Assembly: GCF_902497745.1 (NCBI RefSeq)
Contig: NZ_CABVHJ010000008.1
Coordinates: forward strand, 16,929 to 80,928
DNA length: 64,000 nt
From: Pseudomonas fluorescens
GTDB lineage: Bacteria; Pseudomonadota; Gammaproteobacteria; Pseudomonadales; Pseudomonadaceae
Direction of reading: 5' to 3'
Shown here: in pieces, positions 8,737 through 16,700 of the stretch
Position numbering within the stretch: position 1 is the first letter of the stretch
Layout of the letters: every line of letters begins with the position of its first letter
Notes under the pieces: model-generated
The model's input: the letters and a program-made list of their open reading frames with translations, nothing else
What the model was told of the DNA's origin: nothing
Databases searched by the model: none
Position numbers and translations under genes: made by a program

Positions 8737-8931
8737 TCAAAACCTGAAGAAAACGCCTGCTACTGCGGTGATTGCTGTCACCACCCCGGCTACTACTGCA
8801 AGCGGATATAAACTCGTCTCTCTGTTAAGCTTTTTTTCTTCCGCCACGAGCTTTTGTCTTTCAGCCACAAGTTTCCTTGATTCATTTTCCAGCCTGTCGA
8901 GTTCCAGATTTTCACGATCGTTTTTGTACAT
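8737..8931 (-). CDS. Small coiled-coil membrane protein, 64 aa
   Basis: The start ATG at 8931 follows AAGGAAGG at a proper distance. Residues 1-38 are highly charged with leucines in heptad spacing (LELDRLENESRKLVAERQKL), predicting a coiled coil. Residues 42-62 form one membrane helix rich in Ala and Val. It resembles small unannotated membrane proteins in general and no family that I can name. It precedes the 56-residue membrane protein with the same architecture. Confidence 0.65.
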   Translation of the reverse strand: MYKNDRENLELDRLENESRKLVAERQKLVAEEKKLNRETSLYPLAVVAGVVTAITAVAGVFFRF

Positions 8932-9173
8932 TTGCCTTCCTTGGCTGTTGGCGGTGACTACCCTGGCTGCTTTGTACCCTCATAATTTCGCTTTGTTCAC
9001 CTGTCCGGATAGCGGACGAATCTGTCGAATTCGTAGGCAAAATCCGCGAGTCAGGTAGGCAGCCTCATACAGAGAGCCTTTTAGAAACACCTCGCGATCA
9101 AGTACCCGTGCCTTTCAATTTGCCCCACATGATCTAGCGTGAGATGAGTCCCCTTGCCCTGCGGAGCCCTCCC

Positions 9174-9557
9174 ATGCCATTGGTTCGCGTCGACATCAGA
9201 CAAAACCCCGACCCCACTTTCGCCAAACGCATCGGCGAGCACATCTACGCGGCCCTGCGCAGTTGTATCGATGTGCCCGAGTACGACAACTTCCAGATCC
9301 TCACCGAGCACGACCGCCAGCACTTCATCTATGACCCGCAATATCTGGGAATCCAGCGCAGCGATGGCGTGGTGTTCATTCAAATCACCATCAGCGAAGG
9401 TCGCTCGATAGAGAAAAAACAGTTGCTGTTCAAAACCATCGCCGAAAGCCTGCATACCCAACTGGCGGTGCGCCTGGAAGACGTCTTCATCAATTTGGTG
9501 GAGGTGAAAAAAGAGAACTGGTCATTCGGTAACGGCATCGCGCAATACGTCACTTGA
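9174..9557 (+). CDS. Tautomerase family protein
   Basis: This 127-residue protein begins MPLVRVDIRQ, so after removal of Met the N-terminal proline can act as the general base of the 4-oxalocrotonate tautomerase superfamily. The length is about twice that of the 62-residue 4-OT subunits and fits the longer tautomerase_2-type single chains. The open frame extends ten codons upstream to 9144, but the ATG at 9174 follows GGAG (9162) and puts Pro at position 2. The substrate is unknown. An attenuator-like region and a cysteine hydrolase follow on the same strand. Confidence 0.85.
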   Translation: MPLVRVDIRQNPDPTFAKRIGEHIYAALRSCIDVPEYDNFQILTEHDRQHFIYDPQYLGIQRSDGVVFIQITISEGRSIEKKQLLFKTIAESLHTQLAVRLEDVFINLVEVKKENWSFGNGIAQYVT

Positions 9558-9590
9558 GCGGTTGATTGACAGCCCGGCACAGGTGCCAGC

Positions 9591-9680
9591 ATGATCGGTC
9601 ACATGAACCTTTGCGCGCTGCAACTCACCCGTACCACCACGACCGCCACCGGCGGGTCGTGGTGTTTCTGTCTGAGGTAA
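9591..9680 (+). CDS. Putative 29-codon leader peptide of an attenuator
   Basis: The start ATG at 9591 follows AGGTG with 5 bases of spacing. The peptide has six threonines, five of them in the run TRTTTTAT, and three cysteines. It ends with TAA at 9680, 18 bases before the terminator hairpin at 9699. The threonine codons coincide with the 5' arm of a 10-bp perfect hairpin (9635-9664). That is the layout of a ribosome-mediated attenuator. No homologue is known to me. The frame is too short to be convincing on codon use alone. Confidence 0.55.
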   Translation: MIGHMNLCALQLTRTTTTATGGSWCFCLR

Positions 9681-9727
9681 GCCCAGCGCAGCAAACCCAA
9701 GGCCCCGCCAGCAATGGACGGGGCCTT
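9635..9727 (+). promoter_or_regulatory. Putative transcription attenuator upstream of cysteine hydrolase
   Basis: Hairpin 1 pairs CACCACGACC (9635-9644) with GGTCGTGGTG (9655-9664) perfectly. A terminator hairpin pairs AAGGCCCCG (9699-9707) with CGGGGCCTT (9719-9727) and is followed by a T-rich stretch. GGCGGG (9651-9656), in the loop and 3' part of hairpin 1, can instead pair with CCCGCC (9704-9709) in the terminator, forming a mutually exclusive antiterminator. The leader peptide overlaps hairpin 1. The controlled gene would be the cysteine hydrolase at 9778. Confidence 0.6.
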
Positions 9728-9777
9728 GTTGTTTCTCCCGTCCGTGCGGCATCTGCAGCACCCAAGGAGAAAACACC

Positions 9778-10302
9778 ATGCCCGCAGCATTGCTGATCAT
9801 CGATATGCAGGTCGGTCTGTTCCACGGACCGGAAAAGCCATACCAGGGCGAACGGGTTCTCGCCAACATCCAGCGCCTGGTCGCTCAGGCCCGCACAAAT
9901 CAAGTGCCGATCTTCGCCGTGCGCCACACTGGCCCGGACGGCTCACCGATTGCCGCTGGTAGTCCTTTCTGGCAATTACTGCCAGCGCTTGAGCTGGACG
10001 CCGAAATCGACACCCTCTTCGACAAATTCCGACCCAATGCTTTCCATGGCACTGAACTTGCACGGCAACTCCAGGCCGCACAGGTAGAAGAGCTCTATGT
10101 GGTCGGCATGAAAAGCCAGTTCTGCATCGACAGCACCTGTCGCAGCGCTGCCGATCTGGGCTTCAGAACATTGCTGGTCGCTGACGCCCACACTTGCATG
10201 GACACTGCTGTGCTATCCGCCGAAGCGATCATCAAACATCACAACGTCACCCTCGGTGCCGCCTTCGCACGATTGGTCGACAGCGATGAAGTGACGTTCT
10301 GA
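9778..10302 (+). CDS. Isochorismatase-family cysteine hydrolase
   Basis: This 174-residue protein shows the family's catalytic triad: Asp9 in LLIIDMQVG, a Lys in FDKFRPNAFHG (about residue 83) and the Cys in SQFCIDSTCRSA (about residue 116), with the preceding GMKSQ turn. Members hydrolyse amide or vinyl-ether bonds, as in nicotinamidase, isochorismatase and N-carbamoyl amidases. The specificity cannot be read here. A strong AAGGAG precedes the start. The gene lies downstream of an apparent attenuator, unusual for this family. Confidence 0.88.
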   Translation: MPAALLIIDMQVGLFHGPEKPYQGERVLANIQRLVAQARTNQVPIFAVRHTGPDGSPIAAGSPFWQLLPALELDAEIDTLFDKFRPNAFHGTELARQLQAAQVEELYVVGMKSQFCIDSTCRSAADLGFRTLLVADAHTCMDTAVLSAEAIIKHHNVTLGAAFARLVDSDEVTF

Positions 10303-10320
10303 GGAAGTCCTCCCTGAAAT

Positions 10321-10351
10321 TGACGCAACCTGACTTGCTGCGGTTGCGTCA
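10321..10351 (+). terminator. Hairpin after cysteine hydrolase
   Basis: A perfect 10-bp stem TGACGCAACC/GGTTGCGTCA with an 11-base loop follows the hydrolase stop by 18 bases. There is no clear T run, so termination is uncertain. Confidence 0.45.
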
Positions 10352-10563
10352 ACCAGACATTTGTTACGGGATCTCTTGTCCTACAGCATTGTGTAATCAA
10401 CTACGGAGGCCAGCGACATTAACTACAGGAAACGCCAACAAACAAGTCAATTAGCCACCAACCTTTCAGAATATTCCTACAACTTAAACAGCCAGAAAAA
10501 CTCGCAACAAAACATTGCTTAAAATCGAATACCAGCCATTTGTTACAAGCAACTACCCAGCCA

Positions 10564-10593
10564 TTGAACAATATTCCGTAGCAGGTCTATATT
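10564..10593 (+). promoter_or_regulatory. Candidate promoter of the DUF4822 operon
   Basis: TTGAAC at 10564-10569 and TATATT at 10588-10593, spaced by 18 bases, lie about 55 bases before the start of the DUF4822 gene in AT-rich DNA. Confidence 0.45.
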
Positions 10594-10648
10594 TTTATCG
10601 CCCTGAATTCAACGACTGACAATTAAAGTGCAATCAAGAGGACACAAC

Positions 10649-11131
10649 ATGCAAAAGTACATGATGACCGGCCTGTTGTTGGCCGCGTTGCTCGCCCCGC
10701 TCACCAGCGCCAATGCCGACGTCCGCGAGCTGGCCTCCTCGCCGCGATGGTTGACGACCAAGGTCTATGTCGACGGCGCCCCTGAAACCGACGTCAAGGC
10801 CAGGTACCCCGGCGTTGTCGGTATATCGACGTGGGATCCCGAGCGCAATCGATATGAGTTCTTTTACACCGATACAGGCGAGTCAAAATACAACAATGGT
10901 GGTGGCGGTTATTTCTTTGTCACCGGCGATCAGCAACAGCACATTCTTGTGCCCGATATCGGCACGACCAAAACAGTTGTCAGGCGTCTGGAAACATTGA
11001 ACAAACATGAGTTCACTTATTCTCGGGAAGTACCCCGCGACATGGTCGACAACAACCCTCTCGTACGCATTCATGTCGTTCATGCGCCCTATACCGGAAC
11101 GATAGAAACCAAGTCCGCCATCAAACAATAA
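10649..11131 (+). CDS. Exported DUF4822 domain protein
   Basis: This 160-residue protein has a signal peptide of about 23 residues (MQKYMMTGLLLAALLAPLTSANA, cut after ANA). The mature part shows the DUF4822 pattern: a short strand WLTTKVYVDG, GVVGISTWDPERNRYEFFYTDTG, and a C-terminal half with PDIGTTKTVVRRLE. DUF4822 proteins are small, probably beta-barrel exported proteins of unknown role. The open frame extends to 10628, but the ATG at 10649 follows AGAGGA. It is followed after 15 bases by a second exported protein, probably in one operon. Confidence 0.8.
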   Translation: MQKYMMTGLLLAALLAPLTSANADVRELASSPRWLTTKVYVDGAPETDVKARYPGVVGISTWDPERNRYEFFYTDTGESKYNNGGGGYFFVTGDQQQHILVPDIGTTKTVVRRLETLNKHEFTYSREVPRDMVDNNPLVRIHVVHAPYTGTIETKSAIKQ

Positions 11132-11146
11132 AACCAGGAGTTCGAT

Positions 11147-11575
11147 ATGCAAAAGTCACTTAAAACCCTGCTGATGTCGACGTTGCTGGCCTCTTCGGTG
11201 TATTGCGCCGGGGTCAGCGCACAAGCTGCCACCCAGCCCGCAAAAAATGCCGTCGCCACCGCCGACAACGCGATGATGCTGACCGTGTTTCTGAAACATG
11301 ATCAAACCCGACCGTTAAGTGAACTCAAGGCCCAGCTCGCGCAACAGGGATTCCATAAAACCTTTCCCCCGGCCGGAGTCGAGGTGGTGAGCTGGAACAT
11401 CATGATGGGTATCGGCCAGGTCGTGACCGTGCGCTTTCCTGTCTCGCGTCTGGCGGAAGTGAACCTTGCGCTGGAAAACACCGCATGGGGCAGTTACCGC
11501 ACCGAGTTCTATCCGACCTACGATATCAAGCCGATCGCGATGGCTGAGCAAGCCAAAGCCCAAGCGGCCCAATGA
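11147..11575 (+). CDS. Exported protein of unknown function
   Basis: This 142-residue protein has a signal peptide (MQKSLKTLLMSTLLASSVYC then AGVSAQA, probable cut near residue 28). The mature part begins with an Ala-rich stretch and then a compact domain, LTVFLKHDQTRPLSELKAQLAQ to FYPTYDIKPI. That domain looks like a small ferredoxin-like fold with a beta-alpha-beta pattern. I do not recognise a family. The gene follows the DUF4822 gene with a 15-base gap and its own AGGAG, so they are probably co-transcribed and may act together in the periplasm. Confidence 0.75.
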   Translation: MQKSLKTLLMSTLLASSVYCAGVSAQAATQPAKNAVATADNAMMLTVFLKHDQTRPLSELKAQLAQQGFHKTFPPAGVEVVSWNIMMGIGQVVTVRFPVSRLAEVNLALENTAWGSYRTEFYPTYDIKPIAMAEQAKAQAAQ

Positions 11576-11582
11576 TGCCGAC

Positions 11583-11606
11583 AGCACACCGGATCACCGG
11601 TGTGCT
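11583..11606 (+). terminator. Hairpin closing the DUF4822 operon
   Basis: The perfect 10-bp stem AGCACACCGG/CCGGTGTGCT with a 4-base loop ATCA lies 7 bases past the stop. The following sequence is C/T-rich without a clear T run. Confidence 0.55.
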
Positions 11607-11746
11607 GCCACCCCTTGCTTCTTGCCCGAAGCCGTCCAGAATCAAAGCACCACTGCGCCAATGACAACGATTGCCAAGTCGCTGCGGATTCAGCACTCTG
11701 AAACGACTATCGCGACCTACCCGCCGACGTTCACAGGAGCCGCGCA

Positions 11747-12715
11747 ATGCCCGCAACCGTTCTGGTACTGGTTGAAACCATCAATGACTATTTGCCGATT
11801 CTCGAACATCAGGGCTTTCACCTGATTCTCGCCCCCACGCCCGCCGAACGTGCGCACGCCATTGCCTCCCAAGGCAACCGCATCGATGCGGTACTGACCC
11901 GGGGTCCGCTGGGCCTGACGGCCGAAGAGATCGCCGCCCTGCCCGCGTTGAAGATCATCACCGTCATCGGCGCCGGCTACGAACAGGTCGACCTGCAAGC
12001 TGCCAGCAACCGTGGCATTACCGTCACCAACGGCGCCGGGGTCAACGCCTCGTCGGTGGCTGACCATGCGATGGCAATGTTGTTGGCACTGGTCCGGGAT
12101 ATCCCGCGTTGCGATGCCGCAGTACGCCGGGGTGAATGGCCGAAGATCATGCGCCCGTCGCTGGCTGGCAAACGCATGGGGATCCTCGGGCTGGGCGCCG
12201 TCGGGTTGGCGATCGCCAAACGCGCGAACCTCGGCTTCGACATGGAAATCAGCTACCACAGCCGCCAGGTGCGTAGCGATGTGCCTTATGCGTTCTGCTC
12301 GACGCCGACCGAACTGGCCCGGGCGTCAGACTTTCTGATTGTCGCCACGCCCGGTGGCATTGGCACGCAACATCTGGTCACCCGCGCGGTGCTCGATGCG
12401 CTCGGGCCGAAAGGCTTCATCGTCAACATTGCCCGCGCCAGCGTCATCGCTACGGCGGATCTGATCACTGCCCTTGAACAGCGCAGAATTGCCGGCGCCG
12501 CACTCGATGTGTTCGACCACGAGCCGCAAGTGCCGGATGCGCTGAAAACCCTGAGCAACGTGCTGCTGACACCACACGTCGCCGGCCTGTCACCGGAAGC
12601 GACGCAAGGCACGGTCGAATTGGTAGGCAAAAACCTCGTGGCGTTCTTCTCCGGCGAGCCGGTACTGACGCCCATTGCGCTGCCACCGAAACTCAGCAAC
12701 CAGCGCGTGCACTAA
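11747..12715 (+). CDS. D-2-hydroxyacid dehydrogenase (NAD(P)-dependent)
   Basis: This 322-residue protein has the NAD(P)-binding motif GILGLGAVGLAIAKRA at residues 145-160. The catalytic triad of the family is visible: Arg230 in NIARAS, Glu259 in FDHEPQ and His277 in TPHVAGLS. The length is typical. Members reduce glyoxylate, hydroxypyruvate or other 2-oxoacids; the sequence resembles GhrB/hydroxypyruvate-reductase types but the substrate cannot be fixed. A weak ribosome-binding site (GGAG at 11737) precedes the start. Its last four bases overlap the end of tssA, which is convergent. Confidence 0.9.
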   Translation: MPATVLVLVETINDYLPILEHQGFHLILAPTPAERAHAIASQGNRIDAVLTRGPLGLTAEEIAALPALKIITVIGAGYEQVDLQAASNRGITVTNGAGVNASSVADHAMAMLLALVRDIPRCDAAVRRGEWPKIMRPSLAGKRMGILGLGAVGLAIAKRANLGFDMEISYHSRQVRSDVPYAFCSTPTELARASDFLIVATPGGIGTQHLVTRAVLDALGPKGFIVNIARASVIATADLITALEQRRIAGAALDVFDHEPQVPDALKTLSNVLLTPHVAGLSPEATQGTVELVGKNLVAFFSGEPVLTPIALPPKLSNQRVH

Positions 12716-13794
12716 AGCACGCCGAGCAACGTCCACAGGCGCCGTGATTCCGCGTCGGCGCTGATCAACTCACCCAGCAACTCGCTCAGCGGTTTGTTGC
12801 CCCACTCGACGCCGCGACGGATCAGATAGGGCACGGGACTGTGAGGTTCCGTGCGGGCCAGGTATTCGGCGATCAGCAGCAATTGCCGATACGCCTCCTC
12901 GCGGTTGGCCGGTTCGCGAAATACCTGGGCAACCGGCGCTGGCTCTTCAGGCTGTGGCATGGCGACGGGGGCTTCGACCACGGGTGCCGGCGGTGCCGGT
13001 TGTTGTGGGTGCATGGCGATAAACTCCTGAACCAGCTTCAGCAGCGCTTGAATGATGTCCTGCAAGGGGCGCAATCCCGGGCCTTGCTCACCCAGATAAG
13101 CATCGCTCCAGCTGTCGAGCCGTTGCAGGTGTTGCAGGCTCAGCAGCAGGTTGCCCTGGGTGCGCAACCAGAACGCCAGCGGTGTGGCGCGAATCTGCTC
13201 GCTGAGTTTTTTCTGTTCATTGCGTGCAGTTTCTGCCGAGCTTTTGGCATTCTTGCTGTCGTTGACCTGCACCTGTTGAACCTGCAAACGTCGCCAGACT
13301 TCCAGGGTATAGGCTTCAAAATCGTTGTTGCGCGTGCCGAACAGCGGCACGCGAGTGAGCAACACTTCACTGTAGCGACGCACCAGCCACTCCAGCGGAA
13401 TCACGCGCCACGACTGATCGCCCTCCTCAGCTTGCGGATGCAAATGCTCGGGGAAGCGCTCACACAAACCGACGATCAGCGCCAGGCTGCCGGGCAAACC
13501 GTCCAGTGCTTGCAGGTGCAGCCACGCTTCGCCGAGCCAGGCGCTGAGCATCAAGTCCTTGCTGCGTTCGAGCAATAAAGCAGTGGTGAGCTTCTCGACC
13601 TCCGGCCAGTTCGCCCGCTTCAGTGTCGACTGCCACACCCCGGTCGGAAGGCTGGCATCATCCTCGCGGCGCAAGTCGCGCAACTGATCGAACTCACGCT
13701 CATAGCGCAAATCGACGCCGCAGGGAGCATCCGCGCTGATTGGCGCGAGCAGTTGATCAATCAGGTCTGGCACGGCGGTCGATGGCAGGCTCAC
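12712..13794 (-). CDS. tssA: T6SS baseplate/sheath-cap protein TssA
   Basis: This 360-residue protein has the N-terminal ImpA domain (residues 1-125; APISADAPCGVDLRYEREFDQL and the TTALLLERSKDLMLSAWLGEAW segment). A variable middle and a C-terminal helical domain (residues 285-360) ending YLIRRGVEWGNKPLSELLGEL follow. TssA primes sheath and tube assembly, and long forms cap the distal end. The gene is last in the leftward T6SS unit; its ATG overlaps the tssM stop by 4 bases, implying translational coupling. Confidence 0.93.
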   Translation of the reverse strand: MSLPSTAVPDLIDQLLAPISADAPCGVDLRYEREFDQLRDLRREDDASLPTGVWQSTLKRANWPEVEKLTTALLLERSKDLMLSAWLGEAWLHLQALDGLPGSLALIVGLCERFPEHLHPQAEEGDQSWRVIPLEWLVRRYSEVLLTRVPLFGTRNNDFEAYTLEVWRRLQVQQVQVNDSKNAKSSAETARNEQKKLSEQIRATPLAFWLRTQGNLLLSLQHLQRLDSWSDAYLGEQGPGLRPLQDIIQALLKLVQEFIAMHPQQPAPPAPVVEAPVAMPQPEEPAPVAQVFREPANREEAYRQLLLIAEYLARTEPHSPVPYLIRRGVEWGNKPLSELLGELISADAESRRLWTLLGVL

Positions 13795-16700
13795 AGGTCC
13801 TCCTTCTGCGATTCAAGGGCGGCGGTGCTGCCGGTCATCTGAAACGGCGAACGTGGCGCACGGGTGGGCAACGGCGCGATCGACAACGGCAGTTTCGAGC
13901 CCTGGCTCATCAGCGACAGGCGCACGAACATTCGCGTGAAGTCGCTGGTGACGCTGTCCGGCGCCCCGGTTACAGGTAAACGCAACGTCAGCGGGAAATC
14001 GGTGTAATCCACGTTTGGCTGACGCTGCACCGAGAAGTGCGCCCGCATCATCCGCAGCAGCGACCATGGCCCGCCATACTCCCAGCCGGCCTCCAGATCG
14101 CGCACTACCAGATTCGGTTGCTGCGGATCATTGACCGGCCGTTCCTTGCCGTTGCGCGCCCAGCGCAGGGTTATGCGGACAGGTTGACCGACCATCCAGC
14201 GCAGATTCGGTTGCTCGGCTGCCGGATAGTTGATCTGCTGATTGCCGGCGAGCAAACCCCAGGCAATCACCTGATCGGCGCCCAGCTCATCATCGCGATC
14301 GGTGCGCCAGCGCACGTCCAGCTCGATGCCAAGGATGCCGCTCTTGTCGCGCACGAACAGCGGCGTCAGCCAGGTGCTGGCCTGCTTCAAGCGGTTGAGA
14401 AAATCCGCCGCTGCCAGGCGTTCCGGGGTCTGATTGGTGGCAAGGCCGGCCTGCGCGACCGGCAGTTTTTTGTCGATCAGTTGCAGAAAATATTCAACCC
14501 GCGCCGGATCGGCGTCCTGCATCTGCACGCCGTTGGCGAACGGAAAGCGATCCGCCAGATATTGATTGAAGTAGTTAGCCAGCTCATTCCAAGCCGCAGC
14601 GGCCTGCTGCACTTGCAGCTGCTGACAACGCTGCATGGCTTCCTGTTGCAGCTCCACCGCGCGCATCGCCAACGTGCCGCGCCCGCCGGCGACGTTGGCG
14701 GTCTGCAACATTTGCAGGCAGGAATTGACGTCCATCTCGACGAAATCGCGACTGACCAGTTGCTCGATCTGTGCGGGCGAACTGGCCGGGTTGGCCTCTT
14801 TGTATTTGCGCAGTTCGTCGTTGAGGGCACTGAACTGCGTCACGCGTTCGTAATCCAGTGCCGACAGATTGGCTTGCTGTGTTGTCAGCCACTGCAACGA
14901 TGACGTCCGCCGCTCAGTGATGCCGAGCATGGTGTTGAACTGCTGTTTGAGGCTCAGTTTCAGGTCCTGCACGTCGCTGGCGCCGAACAGTTCCAGACCA
15001 AGGTTTTTCGAACCGTCCCACTGGCTGATTTCGGCCCGTCCGCCGAACAGTGGTTGTGCGGTGATTTCATCCAGACCACCAATAAGCTGCGCCATGGCGC
15101 GGCGGTTGAGCGCCGTTTGCAGACGCGTGGCGAGATCCGGGCGATGCACCTCGACAAAAGCCTTTTGCAGGGCCATGGCTTGCTCGGCCTGCACATTGAA
15201 CACAGCGTAAGGATGTGCCTGATCGTTGTGATCCTTGAGGCTCAACCACATCGCCTGGGCGGCGGCACGCTCGGCGGCTTTAAGCACCGCAACGCGATAG
15301 TCCGGTGGAATGCGTGGCAGTTCTTCGGCGATGTAGCTGTTGTAGTCGGCGAAATATTTCAGCGATTCATTGAGGTCATCACCGTCCACGGTCTGGCCTT
15401 GCATATTGACGTTGTCTTCGCTGGCACGCAGGGCGACCGAAACGAAGTCGCGCTTGAACAGCGCCTGTATCGCGTTATCGAGTTTCACCACTTGCTCTTG
15501 CAACGCCAATTGCCCGCTGACTTGCTGTACCAGCAAATTGTCCCGCGAGCCGACCTGGGCGATCCATTGATCGCGGAAACTCTGCTGCAAGCGTGACGCT
15601 TGCGTGTCGAGGTCTTGCTGGACTTGCACGCCCAACAATGTGCTCTTGCCCACTTTGGCGAGGAAGTCACCATAACCCGGCACCAATTCCTGGCCTTTGC
15701 CACGGCTCCACGTTGCATTGGTCAGGGCAATTGCCGCTTGCAGATCGTCGACCAGCGCGGTCAGCTCTTCGAGCTCGCGCAGGCTGTTGCCACTGCCGGC
15801 CTCCAGTTGATCGAGGTGTAACTTGAGGTAACCGGCCTTGCTGACAAAGTTGTCGGCGAGGAAATATTGATCCAGCCAGCGCTGCATCAATCCGGAAAAG
15901 TTGCTGACGATCAGTGGCCGGTCGACGCTCAGGTCGAGCGCCTGCAAGCTGCCGTCTTCCCCGGCCACGATCAGCCGATTGTAGAAAGCTGCATAGGGCA
16001 AGGTGCCCGTGTTGAGGTTCAGCGACAGCGCGTTGTTGCTCAGTTGCACCAAGTCATCCAGTGGCGCGCGCTGATTGTTTTGCACCTGATTGAACAGCTG
16101 ATTCTGCTGCTCCAATCGCAGTGCCCGATCCACCAGATCGTTAGCTTTCAGATAGTTCTGCCACTGCGCCGGGTCGTCGCTTTCGACACTGCTGCGCCGA
16201 TCGGTGCTGCGAATCGCTTTGATCTGTGCCAGTTGCGCGCTCAACAGATCATGCAGCGGCACCATGATGTGGCGCTGGGTGGACTGCAAGACTTGCTGCT
16301 CAAGCTGATTGTCCAACGAGGAAAACCACGACGTCGGAAACACCAGAGAAACGTAGTTCCAGTGCGGCGCACGCTCCAGCACGCGCCAGAATGTCTGCAC
16401 GTTACGCCGGGTCGAGTCGACCCGCTGCGCCTCGTCGCTGATCGCCACGTAGTTCTTTTGCGCGCCTTGCATCTGCCGCGCCAGTTCGTGGGCATCCTTG
16501 ACCGACACGTGCCAGACCCAAAGCATCGCCACGGCCCAGATCACCCCGACCACCAGCGCCACACCGGCCGTCAGCCGCTGCCAGCGCTGACGCAAACGCA
16601 GCAGACGCGGCACGCCTTGCGCCAGCCCGCGCTCGCCGACCAGGCGCTGGCGCCACAACTGGCGCACGAACACGCTTTGCTGCAAGCCGCTGTCGTCGGC

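Larger units (their letters stand above)
10303..10648. other. AT-rich intergenic region before the DUF4822 operon
   Basis: No gene is seen. The left end has a perfect 10-bp hairpin TGACGCAACC/GGTTGCGTCA (10321-10351) that may terminate the hydrolase transcript. A direct repeat CCAG(A/C)CATTTGTTAC occurs at 10353 and 10532. A promoter candidate lies at 10564-10593. The composition is clearly more AT-rich than its surroundings. Confidence 0.55.
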
